64,000 nucleotides of DNA from Epichloe hybrida (taxonomy: Eukaryota; Ascomycota; Sordariomycetes; Hypocreales; Clavicipitaceae), in the NCBI GenBank assembly GCA_019022495.1, contig JAFEKR010000002.1:3906001-3970000 (forward strand). The letters are read 5' to 3'. The translations under genes were made by a program, and so were the position numbers. Shown here piece after piece: positions 25,014-35,883 of this stretch (its first letter is position 1; each line of letters opens with the position of its first letter). The notes beneath the pieces were generated by a model. The model searched no databases and was not told the origin of the DNA. It was given only the letters and a program-made list of their open reading frames with translations.

Positions 25014-26658
25014 TTACTCGTCATCAGCAGCCTTTGACTTTCTCTTCTTCTTCTTCTTCTCGCCATCAACCACGGGGGCTGCTTCCTCCTTGTCGCGCTT
25101 GCGCTTCTTCTCTTTCTTCTCTTTCTTGTCCTTCTTGTCCTTCTTTTCCTTCTTGGCGGAAGAGGGCTCAGTGGCATCGACCATGTCATCGTCGCTGTCC
25201 TTGTTGGCGCTGTCGCCGAGAACAGCCATAATAGATTTCTACATCACAGAAGTTAGCACTTGGCCAATAAGAAAGAAACACGCAAGAACTATTTCGTAGT
25301 GGACACATACCATGACGTCTGCGTTCTTCGCAGGTTTTTTGCCAGAGGCGTAGAATTCCAGACGGTCTTCAACCTGTTGTCGCAGAGCCTCACCAAATCG
25401 CGTTGAGGGCTCCTCAGAGAAGTTGTCGATTCTGCTGGCCATACTGCACTTATTGGCGAGGTACCTTGAAATGCGACCCTTGTTACGCGTGGCGGCCCTG
25501 CCGATGAAACTGCTGTGGTAGATGAGACCGTACTTGGGTGTGTTGCTCTTGGTTTTGAGGGCTCGGAAAAGAGCCTTCTCGGCACCGAGAATCTGAAGTG
25601 TGGAGGCAGGGTACTTCGACAAGGTGGTGAGTGAGCCAGCGTGAGAAATCAGACGGGCCGCGACAGGTGTACCAATCAATGCTTGCAGGTTAGGAGCAAC
25701 GTGACCCATCTTCTTCTCCAGGTAAGCAGAGGTGGTCTTGCGGTTCTCGGCCTGCTTGACAACGGCCTGAGCGAACGCAGCAATCATGTCAAGATCGGCG
25801 GGAGTAATGTCCAGACCCATGGAGACCTTGGCAGCGTCGATGATAGCCTGGGCCTTCTCGCCGTCTTCACCTAGAACGGCGGCGAGATCGTGCAACTTGT
25901 CATCGGACAAGGTCTTTTTGTCACCAATCGCGAGCACCAGCTTGGCGTAAGTCAAGTTGTCAGAGACAATCTTGATCAATTCGGGGAAGTGCCAGCCGTA
26001 CCATTCTCGGACACGCATGAAGAACTGGTTGACACCCTTGTCCTGGAAGTCGATGGTGGCGCTGGCCTGGATGATATGGTTGTCGTTCTTGGTGACGCTG
26101 AACTTGACCTTGGCACGGGAGTAGGCGTGACCCATACCCAGACCGGCCTTTTCAATGTCGCCAGGCTTCAAGTCTTTCAACAGTTTGCCAGCGTGAAGGC
26201 GGAGACCACGGATAACATCGCCAACAATATCAGAGGTATCGGCGGTTTCGCATGACAATCCGGGAAATTCGCCCTTGATAGCACCGGCAAGGTTCTTCTC
26301 AGAAACACCGAGAACAACCTTGGACTTCTTGCCGCTCTTCGGGAGGTTGAGCTCGAGGACGGATTTGAGGTATTCGGAAACGATGCCTTCGGAGACAAGG
26401 TTCATGTTCTCGAGCGCTTCAACATGACCGCTAGGAGCAAAATGTCAGCATGGAGGGATCCATTCGCAATACCACTGTCTGAACCAACCGGAAGGGGCTG
26501 AAATTGATCAGTTTGACCATCTTGCCAAACTTGGCGAGGTCGTTGACGGCAGCTTGAGTTTCTTGTAGTTTCAAGCCGACCGCATCAGACTGATGCACCA
26601 CCTGGAAAAGGGCATAGCCCACAGGGGACTCGTAAAGAGCGTAATCAATGTGCGACAT
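25014..26658 (-). CDS. NOP56: Box C/D snoRNP core protein Nop56
   Basis: Three exons on the minus strand: 26658-26489, 26430-25311 and 25238-25014, giving 504 residues. Intron 1 is GTTGGT...CTCCTAG. Intron 2 is GTATGT...GCTAAC...GTAG. The N-terminal domain (MSHIDYALYESPVGYALFQV) is the Nop5/56 type. A coiled-coil segment and the Nop domain follow, with WYGWHFPELIKIV and APNLQALIGTPVAARLISHA, then LGAEKALFRALKTKSNTPKY, the conserved RNA-binding patch. The C-terminus is a Lys/Glu-rich KKEKKDKKDKKEKKEKKRKR tail. The order and tail match Nop56 rather than Nop58. It binds box C/D snoRNAs with Nop58, fibrillarin and Snu13 for rRNA 2'-O-methylation in the nucleolus. Confidence 0.94.
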
Positions 26659-27308
26659 CGTGTCTCGTCCCAAATTATTCCAATGCTTTGACTGGCGAAT
26701 ATGGGCCGTTGAGACGGGAGATGTTGTCAATGGCAGGCTCTTTTAGACACAATCATCAGCCCTGCACTTTTTTTCCGGCGAAATTTTTCTGGCGGCAGCT
26801 CTGAGCTTCGTGCACGGACCATCTACATGGCTGCGCTGAACTTTCTCTTTGTGCGGCTGCAGTCACGTGGTGATAGATGAGATAGAGGCGGGGCAGCGGG
26901 TGGCATTGTCCACTCACATCCTAACATTTTTCGTGAGTCTCAATAAGATTTTACTAGCAAAGGACAATAACGTGTCACTGTTTCGCGAAGCTCATAATAC
27001 ATGGAGCGAGTAGACGCTTTCACTAACACTGACGTCAAAGTAATAGGCCTTTGGTCCCGGAATCGGAGACCCGCGGCCAACTCAGTCGAACTGGTCATCT
27101 GAAGATAAATCTCCGGAAAACGCAGAGTCGGCACGTTTAGGGGCAGCGCATACACATCATCTTTGGCTTTTTGGAACGGGACCAGATTTCGTTTGAAGAG
27201 GTACAGGATTGACATGTAGGTATAAGCATTCTCCGTGAGCACTGTCTCTAGTCTGCCTCACGTTGGCTGCACACAAGGTCGTTGACCAGAAGTGCAGGAA
27301 TCCATCCC
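26659..27308. other. Intergenic region upstream of NOP56
   Basis: This 650-base spacer lies between the NOP56 start and the 3' end of the chitinase, both on the minus strand. CACGTGG occurs near 26864. I see nothing else that can be named. Confidence 0.4.
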
Positions 27309-28602
27309 TCAACTATCCGAGAATCCACATCGAAGGTTGTCGTACTTGGTCTCCGGATACTCGATGCAGTTGTCCAGCTTCTGGAGACTTCCTCCCAATG
27401 CATGAACAACAGTGGAGATCAGACTGTCAGGCCCAGATTTGTCACCGCTGCTCTCCCACCACATAGCGCCACCGAGTCCCTTCTCTTTGACATATCCTGC
27501 CTTGGTCTTGGCCATGGGAGCGGTATCATAGCTTACAAGCTTCCTTTGGGCCGCGTTATAACAATAGCTGGCCTGTGCCTTCTCATCATAACACTCCTCT
27601 GAGCCCTCGAGAGGCAGTTTCTTATAGTCAAAAACGCCATTTTCCCAAGTGCCCTCGCCGACACCTTGGAATGGCTTTCCCAAGCCGTCAGTGTTCTCAA
27701 ACGCACGCCCGTATAGAGGCATCCCGAGAACTATCTTGTTGGCGGCGACCCCATGGCTGGTATAGTAGTCCACAGCTGCAGTGGTCGAGAATGGCGTGGA
27801 AGGCTCGCCACTTGGGTACAAGTTCGCCTGATGGGCGCTGATTTGATCCCAAGACCCAGCGTAGTCGTATGCCATCAGGTTCCAAAAGTCCAAGTATTTG
27901 TCCATGCCTGCCATGTTCAGCTTTTCGTAGTTCTTAGCGCCCGCTGGACAGGCCACAGTTAGCTCAAAGTGGTAGTTGTGTGCTGACTTTGCAGCATAGT
28001 CGTCTAGTTCCTTGCGCACGGCGGCAAGAAGCTCGACATAATTCTGCGCCTCCTCCTGGTTCTGAGGATACTCCCAGTCGATATCGATGCCGTCGAATCC
28101 AAGGTTCTTGAGCAACTCGACGGCAGACTTGGCAAACGTTTGCCGGCCTTGCGGGGTGCTTGCTGGACCCTTGAAGTTGGCGCTGTAAGTCCAGCCGCCA
28201 ATGGAAAGCAACACCTTCAAGTTGCGATTGCGCTTTTTCAGAAGATTCAACTGTTTAAGGCATCCGTAGAGGTTGTTTCCGGTGTCGTTCCAAGAGTCGC
28301 CTTCCCAATGGATATCAGTATCGGCCCAGGTGTCTGTCAAGTGCCTGCTCAAGATCAGTTTTCTCATGATTCCCATATCTGCAGGTCGGAGAAACCTACA
28401 CCTCTCCACTATCGCTCCGGACGTTGGCGAATGCGTAGAGAATGTGGGTGAGCTTTTCAACAGGAAGATCCTGAGGTCGGTGCTTCCGAGCATAAATGGC
28501 CCTACGTAGTGGCTATTAGCCTGGACCCCTAACATCAAGCACAACAGCCAGGACCGACCAGTTTACAAAATAAGCTACGGTGCGATAGCCGTCGTTTGTC
28601 AT
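27309..28602 (-). CDS. GH18 chitinase without signal peptide
   Basis: Three exons on the minus strand: 28602-28559, 28501-28400 and 28344-27309, giving 393 residues. The small first exons restore the start of the barrel ([20 protein letters not shown], then [18 protein letters not shown]). The active-site strand is [12 protein letters not shown], with the catalytic Glu of DxxDxDx[22 protein letters not shown] and [12 protein letters not shown] are the other substrate-binding strands, so the catalytic set looks intact. Family knowledge: GH18 enzymes hydrolyse chitin with retention through the substrate acetamido group. The N-terminus begins directly at the barrel with no hydrophobic leader, and there is no chitin-binding module, so an intracellular or non-classically exported enzyme is inferred. 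Intron 2 is short (55 nt). Confidence 0.92.
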
Positions 28603-30125
28603 TTTGCCTGGTCTGAAAGGTGACGTGGAGGGTGCTTCTATGCTGAATACCAAAGAACAACAGCAAAAAGGCAGAACTGGCAGTGAAGGAGATGATAGAA
28701 TAAGTTTCAAGGTGCTCAAAACAGGATCGGAAGGGCGGGAAGTTGGATAAAAATGAAGCATGAACCCGAGACGAATATCACTGCTTTTCAAGACAAAGAT
28801 CGAGGGATGGCTGTAGCGAAGCTCCCTAAGTTCATGACGATGAACTAGTCATGCAGCACGTGTTTCAGAGGCAAGAGACGATATTTTGCATCCACCCCGA
28901 AAGTGAGAAGAAGCAGGAACCTGGAGGCCCTTGGCCAAGGAAAATTGCCGATGTGGCAGGTGGACCAGTGGATGAGGCAGTGCTAACTGCTGTTGAGCAT
29001 ATGCTCATTTGATCGCAGCTACCGTTTTTGGCCATTTGGCCTAGCTGCGTGACAACTGCTCACTGAGTGCTAATAAGGTTATTATGAGGGAGGAGCTGAG
29101 AGCGGGTACTACAGTGGGTCTTACGAACTTGAAACCTCTGGGCGGGACATGACATCAAGCAGAAAGACTTGTCCATCAACCGACTAGTCAGGAGAGCTGG
29201 GCAAAGTTCCACGTTCAGAGTTTCATGACTAAGACTGGCAAGCTACGCCAGTCACGTTCGACCCTGACAACTACTAGATGATGGAAAAATGAAACATGAG
29301 CTGGTTCCATTCCATGGCTTGACGGCGGATTACGAGGCAGAATGGAGGTTTTACAAGGGGACATGACAGAGAATAGTCGCCTCGCGTGTTTAAGCTTGCA
29401 GTACATCGCTAGTACTCCGTACACAACCTGGAAAATACACAGTCAATTTCAAATTCTTAGTCGTCACAATATGCTTTTAATCATCTCTTCTTCTTCTTCT
29501 TCTTCTTCTTCTTCTCCGAATGGCGTCTCGGTATAATTAAAGTCTCGTGCCCTGGTTTCGGCGGCGCGCCCCAAGTCTCAATGACCTGTCCTGCCGACGT
29601 AACCCGAGTGATGAGCTGAGGTGAGCCGCAATAGACGCTTCCGCAGTACTGACTCCCAGGGCCTCTGACTATTTCTTTACTCCTCCCCATTGCACCACAT
29701 CAGCACCCGAACATGATGAAGACGAGCATCTCAGTCAGGATCTTCTGTCAGTGGGAAAAATTACTTACCCTCCCTGGATGGTTTTGGGAGCGGTATCGGA
29801 ACAGGGCTGCTTGGCATGCTTGACGTGTGAGTCGAGCCTTGGTCAAAATTTATTTTATGTTTTCCCCTCTCAGATTCTACATGGGTAAGGGGAAGAAAAA
29901 AAAGAGGGGAAAAAACCCCCCCATTTTCTGAATCAGAATGGGATTCCCCCATCTTGATATACTGAGTCGCTTCTGTGGGTGCCCAATCTTAGACATCTTT
30001 CGCCACGTAGCGCCGTGGAATTGGTGACCTCCATTTTTGGTAGAACGATGAGATATAATCTGCGTTGCGTTGCATTGCGTTGCAGAATGCAGATGCAGAT
30101 GCAAGCCAAGAAAGAAAGAATGCGT
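28603..30125. other. Intergenic region with microsatellite
   Basis: No gene is supported in this 1.5 kb. It holds a (TTC)n tract at 29486-29515, a GTACTCCGTA word at 29412, and a short GCGTTGCGTTGCATTGCGTTGC repeat-like patch at 30061-30083. Confidence 0.4.
29486..29515. repeat. (TTC)n microsatellite
   Basis: About ten TTC trinucleotides occur in a row. Confidence 0.9.
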
Positions 30126-30134
30126 GACAGCGAA
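30126..30134. repeat. Left copy of 9-bp target site duplication
   Basis: GACAGCGAA abuts the left inverted repeat. The right copy, GACAGCAAA at 30512-30520, differs by one G-to-A change. Confidence 0.65.
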
Positions 30135-30511
30135 GGACAAATAAACACGCATCCGTCAAAAATTCAATGTGCATCCGCCACCTTCCCTAGTTTGTCTTTA
30201 GAACCCACTAATATATCTTTTTACTAAGCCTTATAAATAAGATGTAATATGAGTTTTCAATAAAGAGCATAGCTCTATAGACCATTTTATAATATAAGCA
30301 TTTTTCTTATCATATAATATAATAAATACGCCTTTTGTTAGGAGTATAGAGGCATAGAGGGCAGAGGCATGCGCAGGCGCGACCAGGCGCGACCATATGG
30401 TGGGTCCTAGGATGACTGAACGCAGTGGCCTAAATGCTATTAGCTAGTCAACTAAATAGTATAACAGTGGATGCACATTTTATTTTTGACGGATGCGCGT
30501 TTTAGTTGTCC
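30135..30511. mobile_element. MITE-like element, 377 bp, with about 42-bp terminal inverted repeats
   Basis: The left end (30135 onward) reads GGACAAATAAACACGCATCC and continues GTCAAAAATTCAATGTGCATCC. The reverse complement of the right end (from 30511) reads GGACAACTAAAACGCGCATCC and continues GTCAAAAATAAAATGTGCATCC. That is about 42 bp of inverted repeat with four mismatches and one gap. The flanks are near-identical 9-bp direct repeats: GACAGCGAA at 30126-30134 and GACAGCAAA at 30512-30520. The interior is strongly A/T-rich (about 30185-30345) with no coding capacity. Long inverted ends with a 9-bp target duplication recall non-autonomous Mutator-like elements; the family name is inference. 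Confidence 0.72.
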
Positions 30512-30732
30512 GACAGCAAATGATGTGAGTGGCTGACCTTGAACTAATAATAACATTAAATGAGAAGCAAACTTGTCTACAAATGAAATGTGAACGACTC
30601 CACAGATGCATGTCCCTCCCCACTTCCCTTCCCCCCCCAAACAGCGCCTGCACGGGTGACGGAGTACGGATTACGTAACGACGTAATTCAAGTTCTTCCA
30701 CTTGGATCATCCGAGTGAGCGAGTTGCCTGCC

Positions 30733-32859
30733 TCAGAACATTTCCACTTCGTCCTCCTCCAAGAGCCCCAACCCGCTGTCATATCGCCTCTTCAGTCTCT
30801 TTCCTCCCGTCCCTCGAAGGCGCTCTTCTCCATCAGCCCCTCGACGAGCAGGCGACGATGCAAGCTCGTCCTCATCAGCGCGCTTCTCCGTCCTCTGCGC
30901 CCTCTTCGCCCTCTTGGGACTGCTCAGGAATTCGTGGCTCATCTGCAAGACACGTTGCAGCTCGGCCTTCATCGAGTCCATCGCCCGCTGTGCCTTTTCT
31001 CTCTCTTCGTCCATTTGCGTCCGCAGCCCGCCCTTTTCAACACGCAGCACCCGGATTGTCTCGTGCGCACTACGCAATGAGTCATTGACGCGTTCGATTT
31101 CCCCGCGCAGTTCCAACACGCGAGCGTCGCCGAGGGCGAGGGCATGTCCGTGTCGCCTGTTGAGAGATACGACGTGTCTGGTGCTGCTGTCTTGCACGTC
31201 GCTTATCTCCCTTTGCAAATTGGCCGTCTGTCGCATTGCGTCGGCAAGCTTTCCCTCCAGCTCACTGATACTCTTCTCCTTTTTCGACAACTCCTGATGG
31301 CTGAACTCTGTCTGAGCGGCCTGTGTGGCGTTGGCTTCGCGGTGTTCTTGCTCCATGCGCTCTACTAATCTCTCGAGCTCCGAAATGTCGCGAATGTACC
31401 CGTCTACTGCGCCTTTGAGGCGCTCATTTCCAACCTCCAGCTCCTGTATCTTGAGGTTCTTCTCATGGAGGAGTCTCTCGGCCTTGCTCATCTCAGCCTT
31501 GAGTTCGTCCATGACTGAGACGCGTGCGTCGAGCTGTTTTCGCAGCGACTGCTCGATCTCGTGATACTCGTCGATGCAGCCCTCGTCTTCCTTGATTTTC
31601 TTTGCTAGCTCGCGAAGCCGCACGAGCAGAAGATCGAGCACTTCTGCGCCGTGAGAGGTAAGAGGAAGTGTGATCTCCCCCGGAGTAAGGTATTCTAGTT
31701 CTAGACGAGCAGCACGGAAGCCAGACGCCAAGGCTGTAACCATCTCACTAGCATCTGACCCCTGAAAGCCCAGGCTGGCAATTGAAGTGCCGAGGAGGGA
31801 TAGTGCTGCGGTGCGATCCGACATGCTTTGCAGCAAGGCCGCGACCTTGCCCTGCAGAACATCAGCCGTAGACGCATCGCGACCGAGAGCAGAGAGCGGT
31901 TCCACCGAGGCAAGCTGCTCCCTCAACTTGGACCCCAGATTCTTATACGAGTCAAGAGTCGTCGTCAGTTTGCACACTTCGAGCTGCAGGGACGAAAGCT
32001 CCTCTTCCAATTGCTGTCTGGCAGGATCGGGAAAGCAGGCTTGCACGCCCATGTGGGCTCGTGGGGTCGGCAGACACACTCTCGAGCAGGGCGTAGCAGG
32101 GAGCAAAGGACTGGTCGCCGGGGGTGTCGGAAAAGAAGATGGAGCCCGCGAGGGAGTGCTCGTTACGAAATGAGCCATGGTCGCGTCACCAAACTGGTCA
32201 TCTTCGGCCATCATGTCCGTGTAGTCGTCTGCGAATGGATCCCGGGCCGCCAGGGTCCAGTTGAAGTTCCGACTCTGATCTTTTGGCGTTTCCGGTCTCT
32301 TGGCCAGCTCTTCTCTCAGACCCTCGACCTGTTGCTCCAGATCCCAGATGCGCTCCGTGTCAATGACCACGGTGGCATTTTGCAGTTCGTAAATTTGTCT
32401 ATCCCGAGACCTAATGTCCGACTTGAGCTGCGTGATGTCCGACTGAGCCCGCTGAGCCCTGTGCTTCTTCTCCTGTTCCAACTTGTTCAGCAGGTCGCGC
32501 AGACTGTTTCGACGGACCCGTCTCTCGACGCGCCCGTCGATGATATGATGTAGCTGAGAACTGGGCGCCGAGAGGTTCTCGCAAGACCGAGACGCAGGTT
32601 GGGAACCCGGCGCACCGCTTCTGCTGAACACGGCGGGCGTGGACGCGCGTCGCTGCTGACGGGGCGTATTGATGCATGTGCGTCGTATCATGGGTGTCAA
32701 ACCGCTCGACAACCCCGGCTCAGAGAAACGGACGGCTTTTCTTGCCCGCCGAGGTGTCTTGGGAGGTGTCAGCGAGCTCGTCGTTTCCTCCTTCTTCACC
32801 ATTCCGACATTGCTGCGGCGCGTTCGCCTAAGAGCAATGGGAACGTCGAGGTCCGTCAT
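30733..32859 (-). CDS. Hypothetical coiled-coil protein
   Basis: This is a single open frame of 708 residues with start chosen at ATG 32859 (MTDLDVPIALRRTRRSNVG); the frame upstream has no better ATG. The first 120 residues are basic, Ser/Thr/Pro-rich and contain several TPPKTP- and TPR-like phosphorylation-type sites. A coiled coil at about 115-190 (LRDLLNKLEQEKKH...) is followed by a Pro-rich linker. A long coiled coil fills roughly 290-650, with repeated LEEELSSLQLEV and QELEVGNERLKGAVDGYI heptads. A basic PKRAKRAQRTEKR near the C-terminus could be a nuclear localisation signal. The arrangement suggests a cytoskeletal, spindle or nuclear scaffold protein, but I do not recognise a family and assign no function. 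Confidence 0.68.
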   Translation of the reverse strand: MTDLDVPIALRRTRRSNVGMVKKEETTSSLTPPKTPRRARKAVRFSEPGLSSGLTPMIRRTCINTPRQQRRASTPAVFSRSGAPGSQPASRSCENLSAPSSQLHHIIDGRVERRVRRNSLRDLLNKLEQEKKHRAQRAQSDITQLKSDIRSRDRQIYELQNATVVIDTERIWDLEQQVEGLREELAKRPETPKDQSRNFNWTLAARDPFADDYTDMMAEDDQFGDATMAHFVTSTPSRAPSSFPTPPATSPLLPATPCSRVCLPTPRAHMGVQACFPDPARQQLEEELSSLQLEVCKLTTTLDSYKNLGSKLREQLASVEPLSALGRDASTADVLQGKVAALLQSMSDRTAALSLLGTSIASLGFQGSDASEMVTALASGFRAARLELEYLTPGEITLPLTSHGAEVLDLLLVRLRELAKKIKEDEGCIDEYHEIEQSLRKQLDARVSVMDELKAEMSKAERLLHEKNLKIQELEVGNERLKGAVDGYIRDISELERLVERMEQEHREANATQAAQTEFSHQELSKKEKSISELEGKLADAMRQTANLQREISDVQDSSTRHVVSLNRRHGHALALGDARVLELRGEIERVNDSLRSAHETIRVLRVEKGGLRTQMDEEREKAQRAMDSMKAELQRVLQMSHEFLSSPKRAKRAQRTEKRADEDELASSPARRGADGEERLRGTGGKRLKRRYDSGLGLLEEDEVEMF

Positions 32860-33625
32860 GGCAGGAAATGTGCTGCAAAAAGATGGGGGTGGCAGCCCAC
32901 GATGACGGAAGAGAAGAAGAAGGAGAAGAAGAATGGCCGCACGCAAATCGCGAGATATCGAGAAGAGAAGCCTTGATTCCAAAACAAAATACGCACCGTG
33001 TCAGAGGGGCCATCTTTCAATGACCCCGTGTTCTGCTCGCCATGCCTCTTCGAAGCTTGCTTGGCCCCAACGTTCTTGTTTACTTATTTCCATTTACGGT
33101 TTAGCTCCCGGTCGTGTCGGTGGCCCGGCCCCACCGCTCCGGCTCGCGATAGCCAATTGTTTGGTGGATGACAGGGCTCCAGTCAGACAGACGCTGGATT
33201 CTGATTTGTGTGGGAGTACGGAGTACGTACGGAGTACATACATTGAGTGCACGCTTTCGCGTGGGATCTGCCATCTGTCTAGTAATAATAGCTGGTCGCG
33301 ACAAGGCAGGTCCCGGTTCGCGACATGGTTGTTTTTGTTTGTCTGATTTTGTGATTGAACATGTCAGGCAGCAGCGGTGCCTGCCGTGAAAGACTGGCAG
33401 AGAATCCCTGGGTCGCGTCTTATTTCATTCTTTTCTTAAAGCGGAAGTATGTGTACGTGTGTGTGTGTGTGTGGTTGCCTATACTACGGACTGCGGTCTT
33501 TACCGTGAATCATTTCCAAGTTTCCAGCCATAATCCGTAGTAGGCTTGTTCTGAACTCATTCATTGCTCCCACAAATCACCAGTCTACATTCATCATCAT
33601 CATCATCATCATCATCCCCCATTCT
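32860..33625. other. Intergenic region with microsatellites
   Basis: This spacer holds overlapping TACGGAGTAC words at 33213-33238, a (GT)n tract near 33457-33471, an AATCCGTAGTA word near 33531, and an (ATC)n tract at 33591-33616 just before the neighbouring stop codon. No gene is supported. Confidence 0.45.
33591..33616. repeat. (ATC)n microsatellite
   Basis: About eight ATC units lie immediately 3' of the membrane-protein gene. Confidence 0.9.
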
Positions 33626-35254
33626 CTAAGCTTGAAACGTGACATTTGTGCCTACGTCGGGTCGCCATCGCGATCCCTGCTTTCTGTAAGTAAACACGTC
33701 TTTGCCCGACGACGCAAACACGATGCCTTCGGATGTGGTCGATATCGCTCTAATGGGCATCTGAGCCGTGAAGCCTGCGCCTGCACCTCTCGTAATGCCC
33801 GCGCCGACTGTGTTCTCGCGAACAGTCCCACTTCCATCCTGAGAAAAGAGATCGAAATCATAGTTGGAAACAGACCTATCTTGGCCGTCATTGAGGCTGA
33901 TCCAGGCGAGCTGCGTGGGCGGTGGCACCAGAACCAAGCCTTTGCCTGCCCCATCTACGTACGCAATGGCATGCATGGGTTAGTTTCCGCAACCACCTTC
34001 GTCTTTGCGGCGTAAAGGAATCAACAAGAGGAAGCAACTAGGCAACGTACCATGAAAGCGTTCCTGAACCTCCTTGCACTGAACCTGCACGTCTGGCGGC
34101 GGCCAAAAGTCCACCGCGCATTCCCATGCATGAACCTCGCTGCCCTCCACGATGGCAATCAGGAGATGCTCGTTGTCTCCATCCTGCTTCTGCTGCGCCG
34201 CACGGAACCAGTCGCCGGCAAGGGAATAGCACGGCACGTTCGACTGACCCGGCACAGAACCCTTTGAAACAGATGTGACACGGGCAAGATACCATGAGCC
34301 TCGCTCCGCTGGGCTATCCGTCATGGCCAGCTGAAGCTGCTGCGACGGATCATCGAATGCGACAACGAGCAGAGCCGATGCTCTCCTCCCGTTGTGCCAA
34401 GCGGTAGACAGGCTGGAATACGCCGATGTGCGAATGGAGCCGTGTTCGTTGCTCACCTCGCCGGACTTCCACTTCCCGACAGTCGGCTCGTAGACGTACG
34501 AGAGAATGTTGCTCCTGCTCAGGTAGAACAGATGAAGCGTCCCCGAGGCGTCGGCCTGCAGGGCAAGTGGCGTACCGGGCTTGGGTTCCGTGGGGAACGA
34601 GCCAAGCCTGTCCTTGATACGGTAATGGGCTACTTGGCCATTGGCCCACTCGGTGACCAGAAGATGGTTAGTATCCTCCTGTCTTATGAGCAGGCGTCGA
34701 CTCAAAGCTGCATCGCTTGCCTTGACGTACGCCGAGGCGAGCTGGGACCGGTCTGACATGGTGAAGGGAGTGGCCGTGGCTTGAGCTTCGCTCGGGGCCG
34801 AGGCCGAGGCCGAGGCAGAGGCAGAGGCAGCAGAGCTGGACTTGCTCTCTGAGGTTTCTGTCGGGGTGGCCAGAGTCAGAGACGATGCTGTGCTAATACC
34901 GGATGATTGAGCCGTGCCAGCATGAGCTGCTTCTTCTGCAGCTTTCTTGCCAAGTTCCACCTTGAGCACCACGCCCATGATGACCAGGCCTGCCACTACG
35001 AAGAAGATCAACAGCCCTACCATGGTCCAGAACGCCCACTTCCGACGATACCACGGCGTAGCACGTAGTTGGTCGTCCCCTATGTGGTAGTGGTTGTGGA
35101 CGGATTCCGGCCCGTCAGCCTGCTGCGTCTTGCGGTACGTCGGGGGAGGGGCAAAAGACTCGAGTGGGATGTTGATGTTGCGCTCCGCCATGTTATTTTC
35201 AATAGCTTGAGTTGCCTGCTGGTGGGAGAGCCACGGAATGTCTCGTAGTGACAT
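33626..35254 (-). CDS. Single-pass membrane protein with probable fucose-lectin-like propeller ectodomain
   Basis: Exons on the minus strand are 35254-34051 and 33954-33626, giving 510 residues. The intron has a GTACGT donor, a CTAAC branch and a TACGTAG acceptor. Start chosen at ATG 35254 (MSLRDIPWLSHQQATQAIEN); ATG 35191 is an alternative. One strong membrane segment lies at about residues 73-98 (WAFWTMVGLLIFFVVAGLV), after a basic YRRK. A Ser/Thr/Ala-rich stalk with an (AS)n run follows, then about 340 residues of repeated blades such as LHLFYLSRSNILSYVYEP and QLQLAMTDSPAERGSWYLA. The blade pattern recalls fungal fucose-specific lectin propellers, with the bulk outside the cytosol. The lectin resemblance is from pattern only; ligand unknown. 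Confidence 0.7.
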
Positions 35255-35464
35255 GATGTTTAAGGGGGGGGCATATTTACACCATCTTTTGAGAGAAACA
35301 TGCACAGCGGGAGGGGAGGCAGGAAGGGTGCTACGGGAATCTTATATAGCATGATTTGCCGGCGAGCAAACAAAGAGATGAGTGAAGGTGGAAAGTAGGG
35401 GTTTGCGTCGCACAGGTCGAGCCGACAAAGAATGCCATGTCGTGATGGTGACTCTGGCCGTTTT

Positions 35465-35492
35465 TGCGGTTGCGGTTGCGGTTGCGGTTGCG
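35465..35492. repeat. Hexanucleotide tandem repeat (TGCGGT)n
   Basis: About four to five copies of a 6-bp unit occur here. Confidence 0.85.
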
Positions 35493-35842
35493 CTTCTCAT
35501 TCTGTTTGTCGCTTGCGCACTGAGCACAAATCGTGGGCTTTTTTTTAAAAAAAAAAAATAATAAAAAATCGTGAAAAGTATGTGTGGGGGTTCCTGATTC
35601 ACCAAGCCACTCAAGGCGTGGCTGTGTGTCAGTCTTTCTCTCTGTTCAATATTACTTGTGTGAGTGTGTTGTGTTGTTGGTCTGCTGTTGGTCTGCTGTT
35701 GGTCTGTTGTTTTCTGCTGTTTGTCTTGTTGTGAGTGAGTGAGTGACTCACTGTCAGAGTGACCGGGAGTGAGAGCCAACAAGCCAGTTCAATCTTTTTC
35801 AAACCGTCGGCTCAATTTTTCACCGTTGGAGCTGTGGCACAC

Positions 35843-35872
35843 AATGTCAATGTCAATGTCAATGTCAATGTC
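35843..35872. repeat. Hexanucleotide tandem repeat (AATGTC)n
   Basis: Five copies end 11 bases before the chosen transcription factor start codon. In the reading frame of the gene they contain no ATG. Confidence 0.85.
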
Positions 35873-35883
35873 CCCCCTCCTCA

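Larger units (their letters stand above)
35255..35883. promoter_or_regulatory. Divergent region between membrane-protein gene and transcription factor
   Basis: This 629-base spacer is full of short tandem repeats: (TGCGGT)n at 35465-35492, three copies of TGTTGGTCTGC at about 35675-35706, and (TCAATG)n at 35843-35872 just before the transcription factor start. No named element is visible. Confidence 0.5.
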
